Source: Lyngbya confervoides BDU141951
Lineage (GTDB): Bacteria; Cyanobacteriota; Cyanobacteriia; Thermosynechococcales; Thermosynechococcaceae
Assembly (NCBI RefSeq): GCF_000817775.3
Contig: NZ_JTHE03000022.1
Coordinates: forward strand, 1-64,000
Direction: 5' to 3'
DNA length: 64,000 nt
Part shown: piece by piece, positions 43,106 through 52,784 of the stretch
How the letters are laid out: each line of letters starts with the position of its first letter
How positions within the stretch are numbered: position 1 is the stretch's first letter
Notes under the pieces: generated by a model
Seen by the model: the letters and a program-made list of their open reading frames with translations, nothing else
What the model was told of the DNA's origin: nothing
Databases searched by the model: none
Translations under genes and position numbers: made by a program

Positions 43106-43654
43106 ATGTTCAAGCGAATTATATTAGCCGTTGATTTGCTCGATATCCCTGATAGAGGGGTTGACGAGGTCATTCAACTGGCGCAGAACTATGGCGCCGA
43201 AATTATGTTTATGCATGTCCTTTCCTTCGATTCTGAAGCCTATCCCCTCTATTCACTCTATCCGCTCTTTGAGGGGTATTCCGAGGTGACCGAAAAGGCT
43301 TTAGAGGATTATGAAGCTTGCATTCAAGCCCATGAGCAACATTGTTTGGCCCAGCTCCGGGAATTTCAGCAGCGGGCCAAAGCGGTCCAGGTTCGCGCTC
43401 AAGTCTTGTTGGCCTCTGGAAACCCCGGTCCCATCCTTTGTGATCAGGCACAAGCCTGGAAGGCTGATGTAGTCATTATGGGAAATCGCGGTCGCAGGGG
43501 CATCCGAGAACTTTTTTTGGGCAGTGTGAGCAACTACGTGATGCACCATGCCCCCTGTTCGGTGCTGATACTCCGGGATTCTGCCCTGTCCACGCTGGAT
43601 CAGCCCCCACCGGATCAGTCAGTGCCTCAAGATATTCCCATGGCAATGGGATAG
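43106..43654 (+). CDS. universal stress protein UspA family
   Basis: A single Usp domain (182 aa) with the N-terminal ILAVDLLD strand and the ATP-binding signature MGNRGRRGIRELFLGSVS near residue 130, so it is the ATP-binding type. A long insert (residues about 40-80) and a Pro-rich tail are extra. It is followed after 110 bases by a zinc alcohol dehydrogenase gene. Confidence 0.92.
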   Translation: MFKRIILAVDLLDIPDRGVDEVIQLAQNYGAEIMFMHVLSFDSEAYPLYSLYPLFEGYSEVTEKALEDYEACIQAHEQHCLAQLREFQQRAKAVQVRAQVLLASGNPGPILCDQAQAWKADVVIMGNRGRRGIRELFLGSVSNYVMHHAPCSVLILRDSALSTLDQPPPDQSVPQDIPMAMG

Positions 43655-43764
43655 ATCCGGGGGCAATCTCGCCCATGGCTGCAACGCGGTAGCTTGGATT
43701 GCAGGGATGCTTCAAGTGGTTATGTGCTCAACAGAATCAAGGCTTTTGAGGGAGACCATTTACA

Positions 43765-44772
43765 ATGCAGGTCATGGAATTAGAACATCCCTCCCAGCCC
43801 CTGAGACTGGTGGATCGGCCAGTCCCCGTTCCAGGGGAAGGGCAGGTGTTAATTCAAGTCATCGCCTGCGGCGTCTGTCGTACGGATTTGCACATTATTG
43901 AGGGGGATCTACCTACCCCCAAACTCCCGCTGGTCCTAGGACACCAAATTGTTGGCCGGGTGATCGAGCGAGGGAAAGCCGTACAGACCCTTTCAGTGGG
44001 CCAGCGAGTGGGGGTTCCCTGGCTGGGAGAGACCTGCGGCCATTGTCATTACTGCCAGCGCCAGCAGGAAAACCTGTGCGAACAGGCTTTATTCACCGGC
44101 TATACCCTGGATGGCGGCTTTGCAGACTATGCGATCGCCCAGGCCCAGTATTGTTTTTCGATCCCCGCGGCCTATTCAGCCCTGCAGGCCGCTCCGCTCC
44201 TATGTGCGGGGCTCATTGGATACCGCGCCTACCGCATGACGCAAGAAAGCGAACATATTGGGTTCTATGGCTTTGGGGCGGCGGCCCACATTTTAATTCA
44301 GATCGCCAGCCATGAGGGGCGTTCAGTCTATGCCTTGACCAAGCCCGGCGATCGCGCTGGACAACAGTTTGCCCTGGATTTGGGCGCCGTTTGGGCAGGC
44401 GGATCCGATCAACTTCCGCCCCGATCTTTAGACGCAGCGATTCTATTTGCCCCTGTTGGATCGCTGGTTCCTGCAGCCCTTTCCGCCCTGGATCGTGGCG
44501 GAATCGTAGTGTGCGCAGGAATTCACATGAGCGACATTCCCACCTTCCCCTATCGCTTGCTTTGGCACGAGCGCCAAATCCGATCCGTTGCTAACTTGAC
44601 CCGCCAGGATGGTGAGGAATTTATGGCCTTAGCCTCCCAGATTCCTCTTCACACCCACGTCACCCCTTTTCCCCTGGAACAGGCAAACCAGGCCCTCGCA
44701 GCCCTTCGCAACGGGACGATTCAGGGTTCTGCGGTGTTGGCGATTCACGAGGATAGCGGCCCATCCGGATAG
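43765..44772 (+). CDS. zinc-dependent alcohol dehydrogenase
   Basis: MDR family, 335 aa. Catalytic zinc Cys in GVCRTD, His in GHQIVG, and the structural zinc cysteines in CGHCHYCQRQQENLC are all present. The nucleotide-binding loop reads GFGAAAH, so the coenzyme site is slightly unusual (GxGxxx). The substrate is unknown; a primary alcohol is likely. The stop lies inside a 16-bp tandem duplication. Confidence 0.9.
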   Translation: MQVMELEHPSQPLRLVDRPVPVPGEGQVLIQVIACGVCRTDLHIIEGDLPTPKLPLVLGHQIVGRVIERGKAVQTLSVGQRVGVPWLGETCGHCHYCQRQQENLCEQALFTGYTLDGGFADYAIAQAQYCFSIPAAYSALQAAPLLCAGLIGYRAYRMTQESEHIGFYGFGAAAHILIQIASHEGRSVYALTKPGDRAGQQFALDLGAVWAGGSDQLPPRSLDAAILFAPVGSLVPAALSALDRGGIVVCAGIHMSDIPTFPYRLLWHERQIRSVANLTRQDGEEFMALASQIPLHTHVTPFPLEQANQALAALRNGTIQGSAVLAIHEDSGPSG

Positions 44773-44782
44773 CGGCCCATCC
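44751..44782. repeat. 16-bp tandem duplication spanning the ADH stop
   Basis: GGATAGCGGCCCATCC occurs perfectly at 44751-44766 and 44767-44782. The stop TAG is at 44770-44772, inside the second copy. Confidence 0.9.
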
Positions 44783-44830
44783 GGATCGCGTCTGACCCGA
44801 GATCTGGTCTAGCCAAAGACGATCTGATTC

Positions 44831-45304
44831 CTAGCCAGAAATATTGATTGTGCCCACCATCCCGGCCTCGGCATGGCCAGGAACCGTGCAGCGCAACGCA
44901 TACTCTCCGGCCCTTGCCGGAATAAAGACCCAATCCGCATGAGTCTGTGAGCGCAGCTCAAGCTCATGAATTGCCCCCTTCACCTCCACATTGCCAGCAT
45001 CCACCTTTTGGGACCAGATTCCATCGGCAAAATCCTTAGCCGTAAAGTAGTGCTTAGTTGGGCTATGATTTTCAAGCACTAGCTGGTACCGTTTTCCGGC
45101 TTCAAAGGATAGATGATCTGGAAAGAACTTGAGATCTCCCTGCTCATTGCCCAGCTCTACCCTAACCTGAATGGGCGTTTGCTTACTCAGCGGCACCGGT
45201 GCCGCCATCGCTGGGGCAGATTTAACGCTGAAGATCCCCAAGGCTATCACACTCCAGCCAATCACCAGAATGTATAGCATCCAGCGGGAAAGGTTAAGCC
45301 TCAT
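44831..45304 (-). CDS. cupredoxin-domain exported protein
   Basis: A 157-aa blue-copper-type protein with a signal/anchor segment (MLYILVIGWSVIALGIF). Copper ligands are in SPTKHYF (His) and the RCTVPGHAEAGM loop (Cys, His, Met). It could be a periplasmic or lumenal electron carrier or copper-binding protein. The start is ATG 45304. Confidence 0.85.
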   Translation of the reverse strand: MRLNLSRWMLYILVIGWSVIALGIFSVKSAPAMAAPVPLSKQTPIQVRVELGNEQGDLKFFPDHLSFEAGKRYQLVLENHSPTKHYFTAKDFADGIWSQKVDAGNVEVKGAIHELELRSQTHADWVFIPARAGEYALRCTVPGHAEAGMVGTINISG

Positions 45305-45387
45305 GATAATTGAACCCTTGATGACTGCCAGGGAAGCGAAACTATCATATCGCTTCCCTGGTGCCGCCCTCAGCCTTGACATAAAGT

Positions 45388-45972
45388 TTAAAGGTCAGCG
45401 GCAGCCCGCGCATTATAGATTTCTCCCCCTTGCCTCGCGTAGTTCTGCAATATCGCCACCGCCTCCGCCTGCTGCACCGCCTCGATGACGGAAATTCCCC
45501 GCGATTGCAACGCTTCAACCCAGGCATCGGGTTTAGGGCCTTCATCAAAGCCAATGGCAATCGCATCTTGACTTGTGGCCCCTGTCACCACCCGCTTCAC
45601 CCCAGACCAGGGAATGGCACCGAAGCACATTGCACAGGGTTCTGTACTCGTCACCAGCTCATGGGCTGGCAACCCGAGCGCGCCTAAATCGTAGGTCTTT
45701 AGCCGAGCTTGCGCCAGGGCGATCGCCATAATTTCTGCATGGAGAATTGAGAGCTGAAGGGTGGGCACCAGATTCACCCCCACTGCCACCAACCGACCGC
45801 TTTCAAGTTCAAACACCCCAGCAGCAAAGGGTCCTCCACTGTGATGATTGATATTTTCCTGAGCCGTCCTTAAGATGAAGGCCATCCGCTCCTGCACCGG
45901 CCCAGGTTGATACTGATCTGCCCAACTTGAGAGCCAATCGGGCAGCGAAATCAACAGGTGCGACTGGATCAT
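45388..45972 (-). CDS. nucleoside/guanine deaminase family protein
   Basis: A zinc cytidine-deaminase-like protein (194 aa) with HAEIMAIALAQ (zinc His and catalytic Glu) and EPCAMCFGAIPWSGV (zinc Cys pair). It fits nucleoside deaminases such as guanine deaminase; the exact base is unknown. The start is ATG 45972, preferred over 46017. Confidence 0.85.
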   Translation of the reverse strand: MIQSHLLISLPDWLSSWADQYQPGPVQERMAFILRTAQENINHHSGGPFAAGVFELESGRLVAVGVNLVPTLQLSILHAEIMAIALAQARLKTYDLGALGLPAHELVTSTEPCAMCFGAIPWSGVKRVVTGATSQDAIAIGFDEGPKPDAWVEALQSRGISVIEAVQQAEAVAILQNYARQGGEIYNARAAADL

Positions 45973-46066
45973 ATTCGATTCCCCCTTCTCGCAGCAGTTG
46001 ATCATAAAATAGCTCAATCATCACCCTAACGCCCCTTAGTACTAATCCCACACCAGCAAGATATCT

Positions 46067-48331
46067 ATGACTCAGCAAGCCGAAACCATTATCTATACCT
46101 TCACCGATGAAGCTCCGGCGTTAGCAACCTACTCGCTGCTCCCGATCCTAGAATGCTTTGCCCAAGCTGCTGGCATCGCTATTGAAACCCGCGATATTTC
46201 CCTAGCAGGCCGGATTCTAGCCAACTTTCCCGAAGGACTTACCGAAGCCCAGCAGCAGCCCGATGCCCTCGCGCAACTAGGGGCCCTCGCCCAAACCCCT
46301 GCCGCCAACATTATTAAGCTTCCCAACATCAGCGCCTCGATCCCCCAGTTGACGGCCGCCATTCGCGAGCTACAGCAAAAAGGGTACGATATTCCCGACT
46401 ATCCTGCCTCTGCTCAGGACGACACCGAAGCCAATATCAAATCTCGCTATGCCAAAGTTCTGGGCAGTGCCGTGAACCCGGTGCTACGAGAAGGCAATTC
46501 AGATAGAAGGGTTTCCCCGGCGGTAAAGCGCTATGCTCAGCATCATCCCCACAAGGTCGGAGACTGGAGTGCCAAGTCCAAGTCCCATGTCACCCACATG
46601 CAAGCGGGCGATTTCTACGGCAGTGAGCAATCTGTCATCGTCTCCCAGGCCGGATCGGTCAAAATTGAACTTTTGAAATCAGATGGAAGCGTACAGGTTC
46701 TGAAGGAAAAACTTCCGCTGCAAGTCGGCGAGATCATTGATGCAGCGGTCATGAGCATCCAGGATCTACGGGAATTTTACCAACAAGCCATTCAGGATGC
46801 TAAGGCAGAGAATGTTCTGCTGTCCCTTCACGTTAAAGCCACCATGATGAAGGTGTCCGATCCCATCCTATTTGGACATGCTGTTACGGTTTACTTCAAG
46901 GAGGTGTTTGAAAAATACGCCCAAACCTTCGCGGAGCTAGGCGTGAATCCCAACAATGGGCTGGGGGATCTCTATACCAAAATCCAGACCCTACCCGACG
47001 CCCAACGCAGTGCCATTGAAGCTGACCTCCAGAAAACTTACCAAACCCAGCCCCCCCTTGCCATGGTCAATTCTGACCGGGGAATTACCAATCTCCACGT
47101 GCCCAGTGATGTGATTATTGATGCTTCCATGGCCGCAGCCATTCGGAACTCCGGCAAAATGTGGGGACCTGATGGAGAACTCCATGATATCAAGGCCATG
47201 ATTCCAGACCGCTGCTATGCCACAATGTACCAAGCCTGCATAGAGTTTTGTCAAGAATACGGAGCCTTCGATGTCACTCACATGGGCAATGTGGCAAATG
47301 TAGGGCTCATGGCCCAAAAGGCTGAAGAATACGGATCCCATGACAAAACCTTTGAAATTCCAGAGGCCGGAACGGTACGCGTGGTCCATGAGAACGGCGA
47401 CACTCTGCTAGAACACCCGGTGGCTGCGGGTGACCTTTGGCGCATGTGCCAGACTAAGGATATTCCCATTCAAGACTGGATTAAGCTGGCCGTCAAACGA
47501 GCAAGAGCCACTGGAAATCCAACGGTGTTTTGGCTCGATGCCCACCGCGCCCATGATGCCAATTTAATCACCAAAGTCCATCAGTATCTTCCCCAACATG
47601 ACACCTCTGGCCTGGATCTCAAGATTTTGGCTCCCGTTGAGGCAATGCGCTTTACCTGCGATCGCATTAAAGCAGGTCAGGATGTCATCTCAGTCACTGG
47701 CAATGTGTTACGGGACTATCTCACCGATTTATTTCCGATTTTAGAACTGGGAACCAGCGCCAAAATGCTTTCAATTGTTCCTCTGCTGGCAGGAGGGGGC
47801 CTATTTGAAACTGGAGCGGGAGGTTCTGCACCCAAGCATGTTCAACAATTTCTGCAGGAGGGCCATTTACGCTGGGATTCTCTGGGAGAATTTCTGGCGC
47901 TGGCCGTGGCCCTCGAAGATCTGGGGGAAAAAAATCAAAACCCGGCGGCTAAGGTCCTGGCTCAAACCCTAGAGCAGGCAACGGGACAATATCTAGAACA
48001 GGCAAAGTCTCCCTCTCCTCGCGTGCATGAGCTGGACAATCGCGGGAGTCACTTCTATCTAGCTCTTTACTGGTCTCAAGCCTTAGCGGAACAGCAGCAG
48101 GATCTCGCTCTGCAAGCCAGATTTTCACCCCTGGCACAACAGCTGAGCGCCCAGGAAACAAAAATTCTAGCAGAACTCAAAGCAGCCCAGGGAAATCCGG
48201 TTGATATTGGCGGATACTATCTGATGGAAGCCGAAAAAACCCGCCAGGCCATGCGCCCCAGTCCCACTTTCAACCAACTCCTCGTCGATTTTGCCCGGGA
48301 AGAGAGCATGAGCCCTTCAGTCGCTGAATAG
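46067..48331 (+). CDS. icd: NADP-dependent isocitrate dehydrogenase, monomeric type
   Basis: The 754-aa protein matches the large monomeric isocitrate dehydrogenase (IDH-II) along its length, starting [20 protein letters not shown] and including [11 protein letters not shown] and [17 protein letters not shown]. It oxidises isocitrate to 2-oxoglutarate. Cyanobacteria normally use the unrelated 45-kDa dimeric Icd, so this type is unexpected. 2-Oxoglutarate is the NtcA signal, and ntcA lies 8 kb away. Confidence 0.93.
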   Translation: MTQQAETIIYTFTDEAPALATYSLLPILECFAQAAGIAIETRDISLAGRILANFPEGLTEAQQQPDALAQLGALAQTPAANIIKLPNISASIPQLTAAIRELQQKGYDIPDYPASAQDDTEANIKSRYAKVLGSAVNPVLREGNSDRRVSPAVKRYAQHHPHKVGDWSAKSKSHVTHMQAGDFYGSEQSVIVSQAGSVKIELLKSDGSVQVLKEKLPLQVGEIIDAAVMSIQDLREFYQQAIQDAKAENVLLSLHVKATMMKVSDPILFGHAVTVYFKEVFEKYAQTFAELGVNPNNGLGDLYTKIQTLPDAQRSAIEADLQKTYQTQPPLAMVNSDRGITNLHVPSDVIIDASMAAAIRNSGKMWGPDGELHDIKAMIPDRCYATMYQACIEFCQEYGAFDVTHMGNVANVGLMAQKAEEYGSHDKTFEIPEAGTVRVVHENGDTLLEHPVAAGDLWRMCQTKDIPIQDWIKLAVKRARATGNPTVFWLDAHRAHDANLITKVHQYLPQHDTSGLDLKILAPVEAMRFTCDRIKAGQDVISVTGNVLRDYLTDLFPILELGTSAKMLSIVPLLAGGGLFETGAGGSAPKHVQQFLQEGHLRWDSLGEFLALAVALEDLGEKNQNPAAKVLAQTLEQATGQYLEQAKSPSPRVHELDNRGSHFYLALYWSQALAEQQQDLALQARFSPLAQQLSAQETKILAELKAAQGNPVDIGGYYLMEAEKTRQAMRPSPTFNQLLVDFAREESMSPSVAE

Positions 48332-48378
48332 GGCCCCTCCCCAGGAAACTGGCCAGGAAAGGGTACAGATAAAACATC

Positions 48379-48418
48379 CCCCTCCTGGCCTAGGTTTTAA
48401 GGCGCCAAGCCAGGAGGG
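48379..48418 (+). terminator. terminator-like hairpin after icd
   Basis: CCCTCCTGGC and GCCAGGAGGG form a perfect 10-bp stem (48380-48389 and 48409-48418) with a 19-base loop. No U-tract, so the role is uncertain. Confidence 0.45.
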
Positions 48419-48487
48419 CGCAAGCAGATCCAGAATCCGACTAACGCCAGCACAACTCAATCTAAGGCCTGGACAATCCCCCATAGA

Positions 48488-49066
48488 TTAGCCGTTCATG
48501 AGGAGATCCTCAATTTTGCGCTTCAATCCGTCTAAGACGCTTTCTCTTGAGAGCTTACGCTTTGAGCGCTTGACAATTGCCGTGGCCAAATCACCGATCA
48601 ACTTCTGGCCAATTTCAGTGTCATTGGCGATCGCCTCAAGGAACCTTTGTCGCTGATCGAGATCCTCTGGCAATATTTTTTTCAGAGTAGGGCCGTAGAG
48701 ATGGGTCACAACCTTTTTATATCCTCGCGGCCAGGCCAAAGCCCCGTCCGCCTCATCACTGTCTAAATCCGAGTCCTCTTCACCCTCTATCTCTTCTTCA
48801 AGACTATCGGCACTATCGGCAACCGTGACTCGACTGGGCTTGTCGTCATTACCGGTGCGTAAGCTCGCTTTAATTTTTTCTGCCCAGGCATCAATAATAG
48901 AGTCAAAGTCTTCAGGAGAGACCAAGATAGTGTCTGCAAACTTAAACGAGTTAATATTTGCAGACTCCATCTGTTCGGAAATCTCATCCTGGGACAGTCC
49001 CGTAACATTTGAAACTTGATCAATAAGGACATCGAGATCCTGAAGAGACTTCATTGCAGTTGCCAT
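48488..49066 (-). CDS. acidic conserved hypothetical protein
   Basis: I do not recognise it. From the ATG at 49066 (MATAMKSLQDLD) it has a helical N-terminal part (DQVSNVTGLSQDEISEQ), an acidic linker (EEEIEGEEDSDLDSDEAD) and a helical C-terminal part (KILPEDLDQRQRFLEAIAND, then KRSKRKLSRESVLDGLKRKI). No membrane segment. A longer reading starts at 49099. Confidence 0.6.
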   Translation of the reverse strand: MATAMKSLQDLDVLIDQVSNVTGLSQDEISEQMESANINSFKFADTILVSPEDFDSIIDAWAEKIKASLRTGNDDKPSRVTVADSADSLEEEIEGEEDSDLDSDEADGALAWPRGYKKVVTHLYGPTLKKILPEDLDQRQRFLEAIANDTEIGQKLIGDLATAIVKRSKRKLSRESVLDGLKRKIEDLLMNG

Positions 49067-49397
49067 AGTCCTAGAGTTTGATTGAATACTACTAATCATA
49101 GCCTTAATTGATGCAAAAAATAACGAATTGTTTTCTTTATATTGATTTTCGACATCAATTCATATCCAAACATTTTTTCTGAGAGCCCCTATCCCAGGCT
49201 AGCCCTACCTAGTTGCATTCCCCCAAAAGCACCTATAGCCATACTCACGACTAGAAACCCCTGACAGCCAAGGGGGCTTCACCCCCGACTTGCAGCTTCA
49301 ATGTTTAAAAAGAGATATGGTCCCGCCAGGACTCGAGGTCTGTTGGGTCTCTGACTGCTAGAGTAAAGGTAAAAATGCAGGAAACTGGGGCGATTGT
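49067..49397. other. 331-base intergenic region
   Basis: AT-rich near 49110-49180, with no convincing gene. A small stem (AGGGGGC/CCCCC) is visible around 49272-49289. It holds the upstream regions of both divergent genes. Confidence 0.4.
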
Positions 49398-49838
49398 ATG
49401 GCAGACATCCAGGATAGGCCAGTCATTTTAGTGACGGAGAGTGACCTCAATCAGACGACTCTGATTAAACAAGCCTTTTCACAGGGCGAGGTTCCCCCAA
49501 AGCTGATTTCCTACCCTAACGGACAAGAGACCATAGAGTTCTTACTGGACGCCTGTCAGCAGGTTAATGCTGTCCTACCCAATCTAATTCTGCTCAATCT
49601 AGAGCCCCAGGTCGAAGCGGGTCAGCAAACCTTAATCGCCCTCAAATCCCATCCCAAACTCAGGCGAATTCCCATCCTCGTCTTAGCTCTCTCAGATCAA
49701 GGGGATGACATTCTCCACAGCTACACCCTGCGAGGAAATTGCTATCTCGTCAAAACCTCAGATCCTTCGCGACTAAACAGCTTGATTCAGCGCATCCAGC
49801 GATTTTGGCTGGAAATTGTGACCCTACCCCCAGAGTAA
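49398..49838 (+). CDS. degenerate response-regulator receiver (Rcp-like)
   Basis: A single receiver domain (146 aa), clearly a paralogue of the phytochrome regulator at 52329 (shared end: SYTLRGNCYLVKTS and RFWLEIVTLPP). The phospho-acceptor Asp is replaced by Asn67 in LILLNLEPQ, and the acidic pair is ES, not ED. It therefore probably cannot be phosphorylated in the usual way. It lies 230 bases before the phytochrome gene and may be part of that system. Confidence 0.88.
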   Translation: MADIQDRPVILVTESDLNQTTLIKQAFSQGEVPPKLISYPNGQETIEFLLDACQQVNAVLPNLILLNLEPQVEAGQQTLIALKSHPKLRRIPILVLALSDQGDDILHSYTLRGNCYLVKTSDPSRLNSLIQRIQRFWLEIVTLPPE

Positions 49839-50068
49839 TCCCCAGGACCTCAGAGAAAGCCCACATAAAGGTTTAGCAAACTACACATTAGTTATTAATC
49901 GGAATAACTATAGTTCAGAATTATTGCTATCGATTACCAGAGGATTCATCTCTTTGGTGAGGACTCTATAGTATGAAATGTGCATAGCCATGAAATGCGC
50001 GGGTTCGATCCTAACGCCCCCGTTCATCAAGGTCAAACTGCATCCTACCTTCTGGAGTCCTCTGCATC

Positions 50069-52375
50069 GTGAATACCGATCTTCAGCGACAAGATGTCAA
50101 CCTCAACAGCTTGAAGCAACCTCTCATCCATCTTCTCAGTCAAATACAGCCCCATGGTGTGTTACTGGTTTTAAGGGAGCCTGAACTCACGGTGCTGCAA
50201 GCCAGCCAAAACACGGGCAAAGAACTCGGTATTCCCACCCCTGAAATCCTGGGAAAACCCCTGGATTCAATTCTAGATGCCTTTCAGGTGGATCAGTTTC
50301 GTCCCGGCCTAGCGGAGGAAAATCTTGATTTAATCAATCCCATCAAAGTTTGGGTGCGCAAGCGCGAACATGACTATGCGATTTTTGATGCCGTTTTTCA
50401 TCGCAGTGCAGAGGGATTTTTGATCCTGGAGCTAGAAACAGCCTCCACCGAAGAAAATATTCCCTTTCTCAGCTTTTATCACCTCGCCAAGGTTTCGATT
50501 GGTAAGCTCAAAGCCACCTCTCATTTAATCAAGCTGTGCGAAATCATTGTTCAGGAGGTTCGTCGTGTGACCCAATTTGATCGGGTCATGCTTTACCGAT
50601 TTGACGCCGAGGGGCATGGCGAGGTGGTTGCCGAGGACAAAATAGAGGAAATGGAGTCTTTCCTAGGACTTCACTATCCCGAATCAGATATTCCTAAGCC
50701 AGCGCGCCAGCTATTCTTATCCAATTGGATTCGGGTGATTCCTGATGCCCATGCTGAACCGGTGGAACTCTATCCTGGCATTAATCCCGTAACCCGACAG
50801 CCCGTAGACCTAACCCTGTCTATTTTGCGCAGTGCCCATGACTGTCATCGCGAGTATTTACACAACATGGGCGTTGGCGCTTCCTTGACAATCTCGCTGA
50901 TGAAAGACCAGAAGCTCTGGGGACTCATTGCCTGTCATCACAGAACACCGAAGTACGTTCCCTATGATTTACGAAAGGCCTGTGAGTTTCTAGGACGGAT
51001 CATTTTTGCGGAGCTGTCCAATCGCGAGGAGACGCAAGACCATGTTTACCGCATGAAGCTTGCCAATGTCCAAGCGGAGCTGATGGATACCATGTCAGCA
51101 GCCGATTCCTTTGTGGAGGGATTAACTCAGTATGAAACAACCCTGCTGGATCTGGCTAACGCCCAAGGGGCAGCTATCTACTTTGGCGGACGCTGGAGTA
51201 CCCTGGGATTGACTCCTCCGGAAATAGAGCTTAACTATCTGCTGCAATGGTTAAATAAATTGAATCCAGATGAGGTCTTCTCGACCGATTCACTGCCGCT
51301 TCTTTATTCCGATGCCGAGCGATACAAGGAAATTGCCAGTGGACTGTTGGCAATTCCCATTTCAAAGCAAAGCTATGTCCTGTGGTTTCGCCCCGAAGTA
51401 TTGCAAAGCGTGAACTGGGGCGGAGATCCTAACCATGCCTACGAACTGAAGCAAAGGGACCATGAGTATCGTCTTTGCCCTCGCAAATCCTTTGAGCTTT
51501 GGAAAGAAACGGTACGTTGTAAGTCCTTACCCTGGAAAGCCGTGGAGATTCAGGCCAGTCTGGAGCTACGCAACGCCATTGTGCACCTGATTCTAAGGCA
51601 AGCGGAGGAGTTGGCTATTTTAGCTCAGGATCTAGAGCGTTCGAATGCTGAGCTGAAGAAGTTCGCCTACGTGGCTTCCCATGATTTACAGGAGCCACTC
51701 AATCAGGTCGCGAACTTTGTGCAGCTCCTTGAAATGCGCTATGACTCCAAACTCGACCAAGACGCCAAGGAATTTATCGGCTTTGCCGTGGATGGCGTGA
51801 GCCTGATGCAAACGCTTATTGACGACGTGCTGACCTATTCAAAGGTGGACATTCAAGGCATTGAGTGGGAGCTCACCCACATTGAAGACGCCCTGGAACA
51901 GGCTTGCAGTAATTTACGTGGCCGGATTGAGAAAACCCAGGCGAAGATTAGCGCCGATCCGCTGCCAACTATTGTGGCCGATGGGACTCAGCTCATGCAG
52001 CTTTTCCAAAATCTGATCGGCAATGCCATCAAGTTCCGTAAGCCCGGTGAAGTTCCTCAGATTCATATTGGAGTGGAGCGACAGGACGATGCCTGGCTCT
52101 TTTCCGTCAAAGATAACGGTATTGGGATTGACCCTTCATTTGCAGATCGCATTTTTGTGATCTTCCAACGGTTACATACCCGTGATGAATATCCAGGATC
52201 GGGCATGGGGCTGGCAATTTGCAAAAAAATCGTTGAGTGCCACCGGGGTCAGATCTGGGTTGAATCTGAAGCAGGTCAAGGCTCAACCTTTTTCTTCACA
52301 ATTCCGGTTGGAGGCCGCGATCGCCATCATGTCCATGGACGCAAATCCCAAAACCCTCTTTCTGGTCGAGGATAA
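50069..52375 (+). CDS. cph1: cyanobacterial phytochrome, CphA type
   Basis: A red/far-red sensor histidine kinase (768 aa): PAS (about 20-120), GAF (about 150-320), PHY (about 330-510) and kinase. The bilin-binding Cys259 in SAHDCHREY, Asp207 in DIP, His260 and His290 fall at the same numbers as in Synechocystis Cph1. The PHY tongue PRKSF is at 471-475 and the phospho-acceptor His538 in ASHDLQEP. ATP-binding N, G1 and G2 boxes are intact. There is no N-terminal bacteriophytochrome Cys. Its 3' end overlaps the response regulator gene by 47 bases. Confidence 0.95.
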   Translation: MNTDLQRQDVNLNSLKQPLIHLLSQIQPHGVLLVLREPELTVLQASQNTGKELGIPTPEILGKPLDSILDAFQVDQFRPGLAEENLDLINPIKVWVRKREHDYAIFDAVFHRSAEGFLILELETASTEENIPFLSFYHLAKVSIGKLKATSHLIKLCEIIVQEVRRVTQFDRVMLYRFDAEGHGEVVAEDKIEEMESFLGLHYPESDIPKPARQLFLSNWIRVIPDAHAEPVELYPGINPVTRQPVDLTLSILRSAHDCHREYLHNMGVGASLTISLMKDQKLWGLIACHHRTPKYVPYDLRKACEFLGRIIFAELSNREETQDHVYRMKLANVQAELMDTMSAADSFVEGLTQYETTLLDLANAQGAAIYFGGRWSTLGLTPPEIELNYLLQWLNKLNPDEVFSTDSLPLLYSDAERYKEIASGLLAIPISKQSYVLWFRPEVLQSVNWGGDPNHAYELKQRDHEYRLCPRKSFELWKETVRCKSLPWKAVEIQASLELRNAIVHLILRQAEELAILAQDLERSNAELKKFAYVASHDLQEPLNQVANFVQLLEMRYDSKLDQDAKEFIGFAVDGVSLMQTLIDDVLTYSKVDIQGIEWELTHIEDALEQACSNLRGRIEKTQAKISADPLPTIVADGTQLMQLFQNLIGNAIKFRKPGEVPQIHIGVERQDDAWLFSVKDNGIGIDPSFADRIFVIFQRLHTRDEYPGSGMGLAICKKIVECHRGQIWVESEAGQGSTFFFTIPVGGRDRHHVHGRKSQNPLSGRG

Positions 52376-52781
52376 TCTCGGCGATATTCGTCTCATTCAA
52401 GAGGCGCTCAAGCGCACCGAGTCGAACTGCCGCGTTGTGGTTGCCCGCGATGGGATGGAGGCGATCGCCTATCTGTGCCAGTGCAAGTCCCAATCGCCCC
52501 AGGTCTACCCTGATCTAATCTTGCTCGATCTCAACTTACCCAAGAAGGATGGGCGAGAGGTATTAGCCGACATTAAGGGAGATCCGGCCTTAATGCACAT
52601 TCCGGTGGTGGTCTTAACCACCTCCCGGAATGAAGAGGATATCCTGCATAGCTACGATCTCCATGTGAACTGTTTTATCTCTAAGTCTCGTAACTTAGCG
52701 CAGTTGTTCAGCATTGTGGAAGGAATCAAGGATTTTTGGCTGGAGACTGCCGCTCTTCCCTGTGTCGCTCCCCAAACCTAA
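52329..52781 (+). CDS. rcp1: phytochrome-associated response regulator (Rcp1 type)
   Basis: A single receiver domain (150 aa) with the full phosphorylation set: VEDN acidic pair, Asp67 in LILLDLNLPKKDG, Thr in VVVLTTS and Lys in CFISKSRN. This is the expected partner of the phytochrome kinase. The true start is ATG 52329 or 52335, inside the end of the phytochrome gene, so the two are translationally coupled. Confidence 0.95.
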   Translation: MSMDANPKTLFLVEDNLGDIRLIQEALKRTESNCRVVVARDGMEAIAYLCQCKSQSPQVYPDLILLDLNLPKKDGREVLADIKGDPALMHIPVVVLTTSRNEEDILHSYDLHVNCFISKSRNLAQLFSIVEGIKDFWLETAALPCVAPQT

Positions 52782-52784
52782 ATC

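Noticed and set aside
49995-50015. tRNA T-loop-like GGTTCGATCC
   Set aside because: The flanking bases do not form the 5-bp T stem and no anticodon or acceptor arm can be built around it.
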